Part shown: positions 25,164-32,900 of the stretch, piece by piece
Layout of the letters: the number at the start of each line of letters is the position of its first letter
Position numbering within the stretch: position 1 is the first letter of the stretch
NCBI RefSeq assembly: GCF_019890935.1
Contig: NZ_CP082333.1
Span: forward strand, 1,638,001-1,702,000
Reading direction: 5' to 3'
Source: Exiguobacterium acetylicum
GTDB lineage: Bacteria > Bacillota > Bacilli > Exiguobacteriales > Exiguobacteriaceae
Length of the DNA: 64,000 bases
Translations under genes and position numbers: made by a program
Notes under the pieces: generated by a model
The model's input: only the letters and a program-made list of their open reading frames with translations
Told to the model about the DNA's origin: nothing
Database searches by the model: none

Positions 25164-26714
25164 ATGATCGACTTTTCCATTGCCACCGCTTCGGACGCGG
25201 AAGCAATCCATGAACTGAACTACCTCACCTTCACGGAAGAGATTCCGCAACATCAACCGAATATCGAACGGAAACGGATTGACCGGTTTCATGATCAAAA
25301 TACCTATCTGATCGGCAAGGAAGACGATCGACTCGTCGCGATGATCGCCATTCGGAAGCATCGCCCTTTTTCACTTGAAGAAAAAGGCGTGACGTTAGAT
25401 GAGACACTGACGGACCCAGCGGAAATCCGTTTACTCAGCGTTCGTCCCGAATACCGCAATAGTCGTACGTTCATGCAATTGATGCGCTTTCTGATGGTCT
25501 ACTTGGAGCGGGAAATGATTGATCATGTCTATATCAGTGGTACGACACGGGAAGCTAAACTATATGCGCGGTTCGGCTTCACACCAATCGCAGCAACGCT
25601 CGGTAGTGGCGATGCCCAGTTCGTACCGATGTTGTTGTCACGCGCAACATACGAACGATCCGTCATCGCGGACGTTTTACGTCCTCTGCATTTTCTAGCC
25701 GGTCCGGTCGAGGTTGCACCAACAGTCCGCCAAGCGGCGCAACAAGCACCGCGCCCGCATCGGACGGCTTCGATGCGACAGCTCGATCAAGATTTACGTG
25801 GTCGGATGTGTCAGTTGCTGGATTTGCCACATGTCTCGATGGCTGTCGGTAGTGGCACCCTCGCCAACGATATCGTCGCACAACAACTGAGTGGACATGG
25901 GTTGATCCTAAACGGTGGTGAGTTCGGTCAACGCTTGATTGATCACGCGGCACGAGCTGGGAGGTCCTTTGATGTCCACTCGCTTCCACCCGGTCATCCG
26001 ATCGACTTGGAACAACTCGCGAGTCAACTGCATCAAACGGAATACGACTGGATCTGGTTGACGCACTGTGAGACATCAACGGGCGTCCTCTACGATCTCG
26101 ATGCGGTAAAAGCGCTGTTAGAACAACGAACCGCACTCATCGTCGATGCGATCAGCGCCGTCGGAACCGGGCGTTTCTCGTATGCCGGCTGCAGATTCGT
26201 CACGACCGTCTCCGGAAAAGCAATTGGTGGTTTACCGGGTCTTGCGTTCATCGGTCACATAGATCGCGTCTTACCTTCTCCACGTATTCCACGTTATCTG
26301 GATCTCGGACTCTATGCGGAAGGCGTCGCCTTTTCCGGCTCATCAAACTTGTTGCTTGCTTGTCAGGCAGCGCTCGATGCCCTTGATCTCGATCAAGCCG
26401 CCATCAAGATGACTTATCTCGAACAGGCCGTTCGCGCGACTGGTTTTAACCTGCTTGCGACGCAAGAAGCACAAGCGCCGGGAATTCTGACGATCGTCCA
26501 TCCGTCGGCAACCACTTTAGGAGACGCTCTCCGGATCCAGGGCTATCATGTTCAATATGAAAGCGACTATCTCGTCCATCATCAATGGCTCCAAATCTCA
26601 ACGATGGGACAGACGACGATGCGGCACATCGAACGTCTTATCCGAGTATTAGTCCGTGAAAATCAACGCATTATCATAAAAAAAGAAAAAAATGAAAGAC
26701 CTCTTAACCCTTGA
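25164..26714 (+). CDS. GNAT acyltransferase - class V aminotransferase fusion
   Basis: The 516-residue fusion has a GNAT part (about 1-160) with 'EIRLLSVRPEYRNSRTFMQLMR' and 'LYARFGFTPIA ... AQFVPMLLS', reminiscent of N-acyl amino acid synthase and autoinducer-synthase-like acyltransferases. The second part is a fold-type I class V aminotransferase (about 172-505) with 'FLAGPVEVAP', GSGTLAND (229-236), HCETSTGV (301-308), Asp328 and the PLP lysine Lys352 (VSGKAIGGLPG). This suggests amination of a keto acid or aldehyde and N-acylation of the product by one chain. It is 12 bases after the PlsY paralogue, so an acylated amino-lipid is a plausible product (inference). Confidence 0.75.
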   Translation: MIDFSIATASDAEAIHELNYLTFTEEIPQHQPNIERKRIDRFHDQNTYLIGKEDDRLVAMIAIRKHRPFSLEEKGVTLDETLTDPAEIRLLSVRPEYRNSRTFMQLMRFLMVYLEREMIDHVYISGTTREAKLYARFGFTPIAATLGSGDAQFVPMLLSRATYERSVIADVLRPLHFLAGPVEVAPTVRQAAQQAPRPHRTASMRQLDQDLRGRMCQLLDLPHVSMAVGSGTLANDIVAQQLSGHGLILNGGEFGQRLIDHAARAGRSFDVHSLPPGHPIDLEQLASQLHQTEYDWIWLTHCETSTGVLYDLDAVKALLEQRTALIVDAISAVGTGRFSYAGCRFVTTVSGKAIGGLPGLAFIGHIDRVLPSPRIPRYLDLGLYAEGVAFSGSSNLLLACQAALDALDLDQAAIKMTYLEQAVRATGFNLLATQEAQAPGILTIVHPSATTLGDALRIQGYHVQYESDYLVHHQWLQISTMGQTTMRHIERLIRVLVRENQRIIIKKEKNERPLNP

Positions 26715-26738
26715 TTTCAAGCGGTTTGGAGGTCTTTC
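26694..26738 (+). terminator. Hairpin at the end of the helicase-fusion operon
   Basis: GAAAGACCTC / GAGGTCTTTC stem overlapping the stop codon; the T run on the plus strand is poor (GACTTTAAA), so termination may be partial. Confidence 0.5.
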
Positions 26739-26762
26739 GACTTTAAAAAAATAAAAAAAGAG

Positions 26763-26789
26763 GTTTAAGGATTTAAAACATAGGGGTAT
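26763..26789 (+). promoter_or_regulatory. SigB promoter of ctc
   Basis: GTTTAA (26763-26768), 15-base spacer, GGGTAT (26784-26789). Perfect -35 and -10 hexamers for SigB, as expected for ctc. The leader would be about 210 bases. Confidence 0.75.
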
Positions 26790-26936
26790 AAACTCACTAG
26801 CACCGCATCAAACGGTGACTTACTCACACATGTTTCTCAATATCAGCGTAATGACCTGGGAGAGAAATGCAAAGTCACGAAAGCGTCAGATTTCAAAAGA
26901 GTCTGAAACCGATTGTCTTAGCATATTTAAATTGTT

Positions 26937-26950
26937 CAGGACTTGTCCTG
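26937..26950. repeat. Palindrome in the ctc leader
   Basis: CAGGAC-TT-GTCCTG, about 55 bases before the ctc start. It may form a small hairpin in the long leader. Confidence 0.4.
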
Positions 26951-27004
26951 CTCCTACATTCATTACCTTTTGAGGGCTATACCAAATTCAAGGGGGAAAT
27001 GAAC

Positions 27005-27682
27005 ATGTCAGTTAAATTAACAGTCGAAAAACGCGAGGTACGTCCACGCTCACTCCGTAAACAATTACGTCATGAAGGAAAAGCTCTTGGTGTCGTGTAT
27101 GGTTACAAAGTGGAAAGTACGCCAATCGCATTCGAAGAAAAAGAACTCATCAAGATCATCCGTGAAAACGGTGAAAACGTCTTGATTTCACTAAAATTAG
27201 ATGGTAAGAACGTTAACGTTCTGATCAACCGTCGTGATATGGATGTCTTCACACCAACAATCGACCACGTCGAATTCATCGCCGTCAAAATGGATGAAGA
27301 GACAGAAGTCGAAGCAGACGTCGTACTCGTCGGTGAAGCAGCTGGCGCGAAAGTCGGTGGATTCCTATCACAGACACTCTTTAAAGTAACAGTCGCAGCA
27401 ACACCAGATAAATTACCAGAGAACGTCGAAGTCGACGTCACGAACCTCGAAATCGGCGATTCGATTTCTGTAGCTGATCTTCCGGAACAAAAAGATTTCC
27501 GTATCGTCACAGAAGGCGACATTCAAGTCGCAGCTGTCGTTGAATCAACGCTTGAACAAGAGCTTGAGGAAATCGAAGAAGCAGAAGCTGAGGCACAAGC
27601 GCAAGCTGGTGAAGACAACGAAGCGGAAGCTACGGAAGAGTCTTCAGAAGAATCAAAAGAAGAGAACGAAGACAACAAATAA
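27005..27682 (+). CDS. ctc: 50S ribosomal protein L25 / general stress protein Ctc
   Basis: The 225-residue protein starts [22 protein letters not shown], binds 5S rRNA through an L25 domain (about 4-95, with '[20 protein letters not shown]' and '[15 protein letters not shown]') and has the TL5/Ctc C-terminal beta domain to about 190. An acidic Glu/Ala-rich tail follows. It is induced under stress through SigB in Bacillus. ATG 27005 has AAGGGGGA 8 bases before it. The frame is open for 46 further codons up to ATG 26867, which has its own GGGAG, so a longer form cannot be excluded. Confidence 0.9.
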   Translation: MSVKLTVEKREVRPRSLRKQLRHEGKALGVVYGYKVESTPIAFEEKELIKIIRENGENVLISLKLDGKNVNVLINRRDMDVFTPTIDHVEFIAVKMDEETEVEADVVLVGEAAGAKVGGFLSQTLFKVTVAATPDKLPENVEVDVTNLEIGDSISVADLPEQKDFRIVTEGDIQVAAVVESTLEQELEEIEEAEAEAQAQAGEDNEAEATEESSEESKEENEDNK

Positions 27683-27690
27683 GTCGTTTA

Positions 27691-27722
27691 TCGATACGCC
27701 CTTCGTGGCGTATCGTTTTTTT
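27691..27722 (+). terminator. Intrinsic terminator of ctc
   Basis: Stem CGATACGCC / GGCGTATCG, loop CTTCGT, then a T run. Confidence 0.9.
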
Positions 27723-27727
27723 GTGTC

Positions 27728-27756
27728 TTGACAATAGACAGAAGATTGCCTAAAGT
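27728..27756 (+). promoter_or_regulatory. Promoter of the TPP-riboswitch operon
   Basis: TTGACA (27728-27733), 17-base spacer, TAAAGT (27751-27756). Confidence 0.6.
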
Positions 27757-27782
27757 GAACAGCGTATCATCTATTACCATAT

Positions 27783-27866
27783 CCACTAGGGGAGCCCATT
27801 GGCTGAGACGATTCACTTCGGACCCTTCGAACCTGATCTAGTTCATACTAGCGTAGGAAAGTGGAG
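27783..27866 (+). ncRNA. TPP riboswitch (THI element) aptamer
   Basis: The conserved parts of the thi-box are all present: 'TAGGGGAGCC', GGCTGAGA (27801-27808), ACCC then GAACCTGATCTAGTT and ATACTAGCGTAGGAAAGTGG, with P1 closing CCACT / AGTGG. It binds thiamine pyrophosphate. A terminator follows at 27907, so excess TPP should stop transcription of the ECF transporter genes. Confidence 0.95.
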
Positions 27867-27906
27867 CGATCACATCCAATGACTCCTGCTGCGCGCAGTT
27901 TTTCTG

Positions 27907-27943
27907 AGGACCGCTCTCTTTTTTACGGAGGGCGGTCCTTTTT
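27907..27943 (+). terminator. Riboswitch-controlled terminator
   Basis: AGGACCGC / GGCGGTCCT stem followed by TTTTT, between the TPP aptamer and ykoE. Its 5' arm region (GACCGCTC) can also pair with GAGCGATC just after the aptamer, a possible antiterminator. Confidence 0.85.
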
Positions 27944-27976
27944 GGTGTCTCCCCCACTTAAAGGAGGACGAACACG

Positions 27977-28549
27977 ATGCAACACTGGAAAATGAAAGAA
28001 ATCATGGTCATGATGATGCTCGCCGTCGCTTGCGGCGTCATCTATCTCGGTTGGTCAACACTCTGGTTACCGATGTCTGCAATCTTCGGACCAGTCGGTG
28101 CCAACTGGATGTTTGGGATCTGGATCATCGCGAGCCCGCTCGTCGCAGCAATCATTCAAAAACCAGGTGCCGCCCTCATCGCGGAAATCGTCGCGGCAGC
28201 TGTCGAGCTGTTCACGGGTAGTCATTTTGGTTTATCGGCTCTACTAATCGGGGTCTGCCAAGGGCTTGGTGCGGAACTCGTCTTTGCGATGACGCGTTAT
28301 CGCCGCTATGACACCTGGACATTGATGTTATCAGGTGTCGGAGCCGCGATTGGTAGCATCGTCTATAGTCTGATCGCAAACGGATTTGGTTACTATACGA
28401 CGACGACGTTGCTTGCGACGACTGGCTTACAATTGATCAGTGGTGCATTACTCGGCGGCTTGCTCGCAGCGATTCTTGTCCGTCGACTTGTTGCGACCGG
28501 TGTCTTGAACGGATTTGCGGCAGGACGTGCGAAACGGGAAGTCGCATGA
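27977..28549 (+). CDS. ykoE: ECF transporter S component for thiamine or its precursor (YkoE)
   Basis: The 190-residue integral membrane protein has about five helices and the YkoE-type start ('MKEIMVMMMLAVACGVIYLGWSTLW'). It binds the substrate (thiamine or hydroxymethylpyrimidine) in an energy-coupling factor transporter whose other parts follow directly. AAGGAGGA precedes the ATG. Regulation by the TPP riboswitch supports the substrate. No ykoF (thiamine-binding subunit) is seen here, unlike the ykoFEDC order of Bacillus subtilis. Confidence 0.9.
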   Translation: MQHWKMKEIMVMMMLAVACGVIYLGWSTLWLPMSAIFGPVGANWMFGIWIIASPLVAAIIQKPGAALIAEIVAAAVELFTGSHFGLSALLIGVCQGLGAELVFAMTRYRRYDTWTLMLSGVGAAIGSIVYSLIANGFGYYTTTTLLATTGLQLISGALLGGLLAAILVRRLVATGVLNGFAAGRAKREVA

Positions 28550-30075
28550 TTACTGTCGACGATCTCAGCATCCGCTATCCGGGTCAGACGAAATCCTTGC
28601 TCGATCATGTATCGCTGACGATCGAGCAAGGAACGACCCTTCTGCTCGGACGAAGCGGGAGTGGCAAGACGACACTGCTTCATGCCCTAGCCGGACTGAC
28701 ACCAGAGACGATTGAAGTCGAACAGACGGGAACCGTTACCCGGTCCGGTTCGGTCGGAGTGCTGTTCCAAAATCCAGAAGAACAGTTCTGCATGGAAACG
28801 ATCGGACGCGAAATCGCTTTTAGTTTAGAAAACCGGTCGATTCCACGCGCAGAGATGGAGGAACGCATTGAACGCTTACTCACACTTGTTGGTCTCCCTC
28901 TCCCCTTCTCGACACCAATCGCGAGTCTATCCGGGGGGATGAAACAACGCCTCGCACTCGCCGCGGTCCTGGCACTTGAGCCGACGATCTTATTACTCGA
29001 TGAACCAACAGCTCAGATTGACCCGATCGGGCAACACGAGCTGATGGCGTTGATCTTTCGGATTCAGAAAGAACATGATTTAACGATCGTCTTGATCGAA
29101 CACCAACTCGATGTCTGTTTACCTTACATCGACAAAATCGTCTTACTTGAGAACGGATCGGTGACTGCGACGGCGCATCCGCAGGATTTGTTCCCGCAGG
29201 GGTATACGGAGCTTCAATCGAAAGGGATCGCTGTTCCCTCTTTGTATCCGTACACGTTAGAGACGTTACCCATAGATGGACCACAAGCGGCGCGACTTCA
29301 CGTGCTTCCCTCAGTCGCTACAGCAGGCACTGCCTTGTTACACGTCGCTACATTATCGACGAAAGCACCTTACCCGCTGACCGATGCGACATTTTCCCTA
29401 ATGACGGGAGAATGGGTGATGCTGCTCGGGGCAAACGGCTCCGGGAAAAGTACGTTGCTTGCAACACTCGGTCGGTTGCTCTCGCATCGTGGAACATATC
29501 GGTTCCAGGAACGTCCGGCTCAGCGTTACTCCCGGCGACGCTTTTATGAGCACGTCGGCTATGTCTTCCAACAACCGGATCTGCAGTTTCTCAAACTGAC
29601 AGTCGAAGCGGAAATCGACTGGAGTCACCGGGCAGCGACGAGTGACGAGCGCATAACATTACTCGAACGGCTGGAACTCGCATCCGTCAAACAGCAGTCA
29701 CCGCTTGCGCTTAGTACGGGGCAACAACGACGGCTCAGCGTTGCGACGATGCTCGGACAGACGAAGGATTTATTGTTGCTCGATGAACCGACGTTCGGAC
29801 AGGATGGATTGACGACGCGGCGGCTCATGGAACAGTTGTTGACGGAACAACAAAACGGAACGACACTCGTCATGGCAACACACGATATGGAACTCGTCGC
29901 CCGATACGCGGATCGTGTCCTCGTCATGGAGCAAGGGCGGATTGCTTTTGACGGGTGTCCGAACGAGTTGTTTGCTGACATTCCGTTACTCGAACGCTGT
30001 CAGCTACAACGTCCACTTTCGTATCAATTCCAGGAGGTGAAGCGCAATGCAGACAAACGCGTCACCGTTCGCTAA
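28546..30075 (+). CDS. ykoD: ECF transporter double ATPase (YkoD)
   Basis: The 509-residue protein has two ABC ATPase domains in one chain. The first has Walker A GRSGSGKTT (about 34-42), signature 'LSGGMKQRLALAA' and Walker B 'ILLLDEPT'. The second has GANGSGKST (about 294-302), a changed signature 'LSTGQQRRLSVAT' and 'LLLLDEPT'. It drives YkoE/YkoC transport. The ATG overlaps the ykoE stop (ATGA). Confidence 0.9.
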   Translation: MITVDDLSIRYPGQTKSLLDHVSLTIEQGTTLLLGRSGSGKTTLLHALAGLTPETIEVEQTGTVTRSGSVGVLFQNPEEQFCMETIGREIAFSLENRSIPRAEMEERIERLLTLVGLPLPFSTPIASLSGGMKQRLALAAVLALEPTILLLDEPTAQIDPIGQHELMALIFRIQKEHDLTIVLIEHQLDVCLPYIDKIVLLENGSVTATAHPQDLFPQGYTELQSKGIAVPSLYPYTLETLPIDGPQAARLHVLPSVATAGTALLHVATLSTKAPYPLTDATFSLMTGEWVMLLGANGSGKSTLLATLGRLLSHRGTYRFQERPAQRYSRRRFYEHVGYVFQQPDLQFLKLTVEAEIDWSHRAATSDERITLLERLELASVKQQSPLALSTGQQRRLSVATMLGQTKDLLLLDEPTFGQDGLTTRRLMEQLLTEQQNGTTLVMATHDMELVARYADRVLVMEQGRIAFDGCPNELFADIPLLERCQLQRPLSYQFQEVKRNADKRVTVR

Positions 30076-30769
30076 ACTCAATCCTGTCATCAAGGGGAGC
30101 GGATTGTTTTTGATCATGTTTGCCTTAATTGCAACGAATGACTGGATCAAGACGTTGGTGTTCCTGAGTTTTGCCATCGCCTTGCTACTCCTCTCCGGAT
30201 GGGGTCCCGTCGATTTCTTGAAACGGCTCGCACCTTACAGTCTATTATTCTTATTGACGTTCTGGATGATGGCGGCGTTTGGCAAAGGTACGAACACGCT
30301 CTGGTCGTTCGGTTGGTTTCATGTCACGTCGGAAAGTGTCGTACATGGCTGGTTACTTGCCTTACGGATGGCAACGTTCGTCTGCTTAAGTTTCGCTTTC
30401 GTCACGACGACCGATGCGACCCGGTTCGTGATGAGCTTGATTCACCAGGCAAAGGTGTCGCCTCGCTTCGCGTATGGGTTCCTTGCCGGGATCCGCTTTC
30501 TGCCACAACTGGTCGAAGAAGTCCGCGTCTTGCGGCAAGTACGGATGATTCGAAACGTGCACAGTCGCTTTCCTGGTGATGCGTTCCTATCGATCGGCTT
30601 ACCGCTCTTCTCGCGATCGATCCAGCGGGCAGAACGGATGGCAATCGCTTTCGAAGCCCGTCATTTTTCAGCAGAGCGGACATATTATGAAGTGCCAGTC
30701 GTTCAGCGCCAGGATATTATCTACCTCGTGGTCATCCTCCTGTTCATCAGTCTTGTCTTTTGGCTATGA
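30047..30769 (+). CDS. ykoC: ECF transporter T component (YkoC)
   Basis: The 240-residue membrane coupling protein has about five helices and the EcfT-type cytoplasmic motif 'RAERMAIAFEARHFS' that touches the ATPases. AGGAGGTGA precedes ATG 30047, which lies 29 bases inside the end of ykoD, so translation is coupled. It completes the riboswitch-controlled thiamine-type transporter. Confidence 0.9.
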   Translation: MQTNASPFAKLNPVIKGSGLFLIMFALIATNDWIKTLVFLSFAIALLLLSGWGPVDFLKRLAPYSLLFLLTFWMMAAFGKGTNTLWSFGWFHVTSESVVHGWLLALRMATFVCLSFAFVTTTDATRFVMSLIHQAKVSPRFAYGFLAGIRFLPQLVEEVRVLRQVRMIRNVHSRFPGDAFLSIGLPLFSRSIQRAERMAIAFEARHFSAERTYYEVPVVQRQDIIYLVVILLFISLVFWL

Positions 30770-30824
30770 TTACCGCCACCCGTATCCGGGTACATTCTAG
30801 CAAGACAGATTGAAGGAGAACGAC

Positions 30825-31856
30825 ATGAAACGAATCCTCTTGATTGGTGCAGGACACGCTCACCTGCATTGCATTACACACGGACCAACAGAAGACGTCG
30901 AGTGGCTGATTTTAAACGCCTCGACGTACCAATATTACTCGGGCATGTACTCCGGACTTGCTGACGGAACATACGACATTGATGAGATCCGTATTGACGT
31001 CGCCGCACTATGTCGCGCCTATGATAAACAATTCATCGAGGAGACCGTCATCAAAATCGACCCCGTTGAAAAAGTCGTCTTCGGTGCATCCGGCAGACAC
31101 TATACTTATGACGTCGTCTCGACGAATATCGGCTCGTTCGATTGGTCGGAAGATACGATACGATTATCGATCAAACCGAACTACCGGTTACCGGATACAT
31201 TAAAGCGTCTGCAACAAGCAAAGCGTCCAGTCGTGATTGGAAGCGGTGCAGCGGCCGTCGAGATGGCCGCGTCCTTAAAAGCAGCGGGTGTGCCGATCAC
31301 ACTGATCACGGATCCAGAGTTGCTTTCAGGACACCCCGCAGCGGAAGCCATTAAACGACGCTTACAAGAACTCGATGTTCATTGGATTCGAGAACGACCA
31401 CTGAATGAGTCGTCTCCTCTTCGCTTTTCACATCACCCACCAATCGAGTCAGATGCCATCATCCGCTTGACGGGTGCGAAAGCACCGGTATTGTTTGCAG
31501 ACAGTAAGCTCTTCACGGAAGACGGGTTCCTACTCGTCAATGAGCAGTTGCAAGCGCTCAATCATCCAAGTCTGTTTGCTGCGGGTGACGCAGCGACCCT
31601 CGTCGCTTATCCCGATATTCCAAAGAACGGCGTCACAGCTGTCCGGCAAGCACCGATCTTACTGGAAAACCTCTTGCGGTACGTCCAGGAAGAGGCACTA
31701 CAAACGTATCGTCCGCAAACGAACTACTTGACGATTTTATCGATTGGCCCCCGTCATGCGGTTTCCCTGTATGGTAAATCGTACTCAACTAATCGACTTG
31801 GTTGGTACCTGAAACGCTGGATCGATCAACGGTTCATGCGGAGGTATCGTCCTTAA
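30825..31856 (+). CDS. FAD-dependent NAD(P)-disulfide-type oxidoreductase
   Basis: The 343-residue flavoprotein has an FAD-binding start 'ILLIGAGHAHLHCI', a second nucleotide-binding loop 'PVVIGSGAAAVEMAASL' and an FAD loop 'LFAAGDAATLV'. It resembles the type II NADH dehydrogenase-like proteins and the reductase part of SelD fusions. No cysteine pair of disulfide reductases is seen. AAGGAGAACGAC precedes ATG 30825. It follows ykoC by 55 bases and may be read from the thiamine operon or from its own promoter. Confidence 0.75.
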   Translation: MKRILLIGAGHAHLHCITHGPTEDVEWLILNASTYQYYSGMYSGLADGTYDIDEIRIDVAALCRAYDKQFIEETVIKIDPVEKVVFGASGRHYTYDVVSTNIGSFDWSEDTIRLSIKPNYRLPDTLKRLQQAKRPVVIGSGAAAVEMAASLKAAGVPITLITDPELLSGHPAAEAIKRRLQELDVHWIRERPLNESSPLRFSHHPPIESDAIIRLTGAKAPVLFADSKLFTEDGFLLVNEQLQALNHPSLFAAGDAATLVAYPDIPKNGVTAVRQAPILLENLLRYVQEEALQTYRPQTNYLTILSIGPRHAVSLYGKSYSTNRLGWYLKRWIDQRFMRRYRP

Positions 31857-31883
31857 AAGTATGCGCCGGCGCATACTTTTTTT
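31855..31883 (+). terminator. Intrinsic terminator of the ykoEDC operon
   Basis: Perfect palindrome AAAAGTATGCGCC / GGCGCATACTTTT and a T run. Confidence 0.9.
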
Positions 31884-31886
31884 GTA

Positions 31887-31924
31887 CACAAAAACAAGCC
31901 ATGGACAGGTGTCCATGGCTTGTT
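31887..31924 (-). terminator. Intrinsic terminator of the hydrolase gene
   Basis: AACAAGCCATGGAC / GTCCATGGCTTGTT perfect stem, four-base loop, TTTTTG after it on the minus strand. Confidence 0.85.
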
Positions 31925-31927
31925 GGA

Positions 31928-32746
31928 TTAGACGGTTTGATTTCCTTTAACATACGACAGTAACGTTTCGTTGAACTTCTCTTGTTCATCAAGCAACATA
32001 CCGTGCCCACTCTCTTCGAAGACTTCAAGTCGTGCATGTGGGATTCCCTTTTGCATTTCTTCCGCGAACTCGAACGGACAGACTTGGTCTTTTTTACCGT
32101 GGATGATTAACGTATCGACTTTGATGTTCTCGAGTTTTCCACGCAAGTCCTCATCACGTAAGGCAATTGCTGACTGAATCGTACCGTGGGACGAAGCGGC
32201 GATACTAAGTCCATGGAACCATTGTTGAAGTGGTTCTGGATGTTCCTTCGCAAAGAAGATTTCCCCGAATCCTTTGAGCATTGACGGACGATCCTGTTTC
32301 GTGTCGGCAATCAACGCATCGACTTCTTCTTTTGTCATCCCGTATGGATAGCCGTCGCGTTGTGTAAAGACAGGGGCTGCGGCTCCAGCGAGGACAAGTT
32401 TACTGACTTTTGAATCCCCGTATTGCAAGAGATAGGACAAGGCGATTCCTCCTCCCATCGAGAAGCCAAGCAACGTGACGTTCGTTAATTTCAACTGTTC
32501 GATGACTTCATTAATGTCGGACGCCATCGTCTTATAATCGTATCCCGTTGCCGGCGCATCTGATTTGCCATAACCGCGATAATCGATCCCGACGTAACGG
32601 TACCCTTCTTCGACGAGCAGATTCTTTTGATACTCGAACATGTTGTTGTTTGCCGGCCAGCCGTGTAAAAAGACGACCGGTTGACCCGACCCGACATCCT
32701 CGACGTAAATCTTCGTGCCATCAACTGCTTGAATGAATGTACCCAT
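31928..32746 (-). CDS. Alpha/beta hydrolase, chloroperoxidase/esterase type
   Basis: The 272-residue protein (from MGTFIQAVDGTKIYVE) has 'VVFLHGWPANNNMFEY', 'GIDYRGYGKSDAP', nucleophile elbow GFSMGG, 'IIHGKKDQVCPFE' (acid) and 'ESGHGMLLDE' (His). This is the pattern of non-heme chloroperoxidase-like esterases; physiological substrate is unknown. GGGGG lies just before two ATG codons at 32749 and 32746; the latter has better spacing. The gene is divergent from the lipoprotein pair and has its own terminator. Confidence 0.85.
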   Translation of the reverse strand: MGTFIQAVDGTKIYVEDVGSGQPVVFLHGWPANNNMFEYQKNLLVEEGYRYVGIDYRGYGKSDAPATGYDYKTMASDINEVIEQLKLTNVTLLGFSMGGGIALSYLLQYGDSKVSKLVLAGAAAPVFTQRDGYPYGMTKEEVDALIADTKQDRPSMLKGFGEIFFAKEHPEPLQQWFHGLSIAASSHGTIQSAIALRDEDLRGKLENIKVDTLIIHGKKDQVCPFEFAEEMQKGIPHARLEVFEESGHGMLLDEQEKFNETLLSYVKGNQTV

Positions 32747-32900
32747 CATAAAACCCCCATAGTAATAGATTGACCGTGCATGCATCTATTATTCCCGAGT
32801 CAAGAGATGTCAAACATCTTGATGTTAAAGTGTTATAGAAAATTCTGTCTATTATTGAAATTATGGTAAAATATAGTCATTAAGATGAAGGAGGTTTTTC

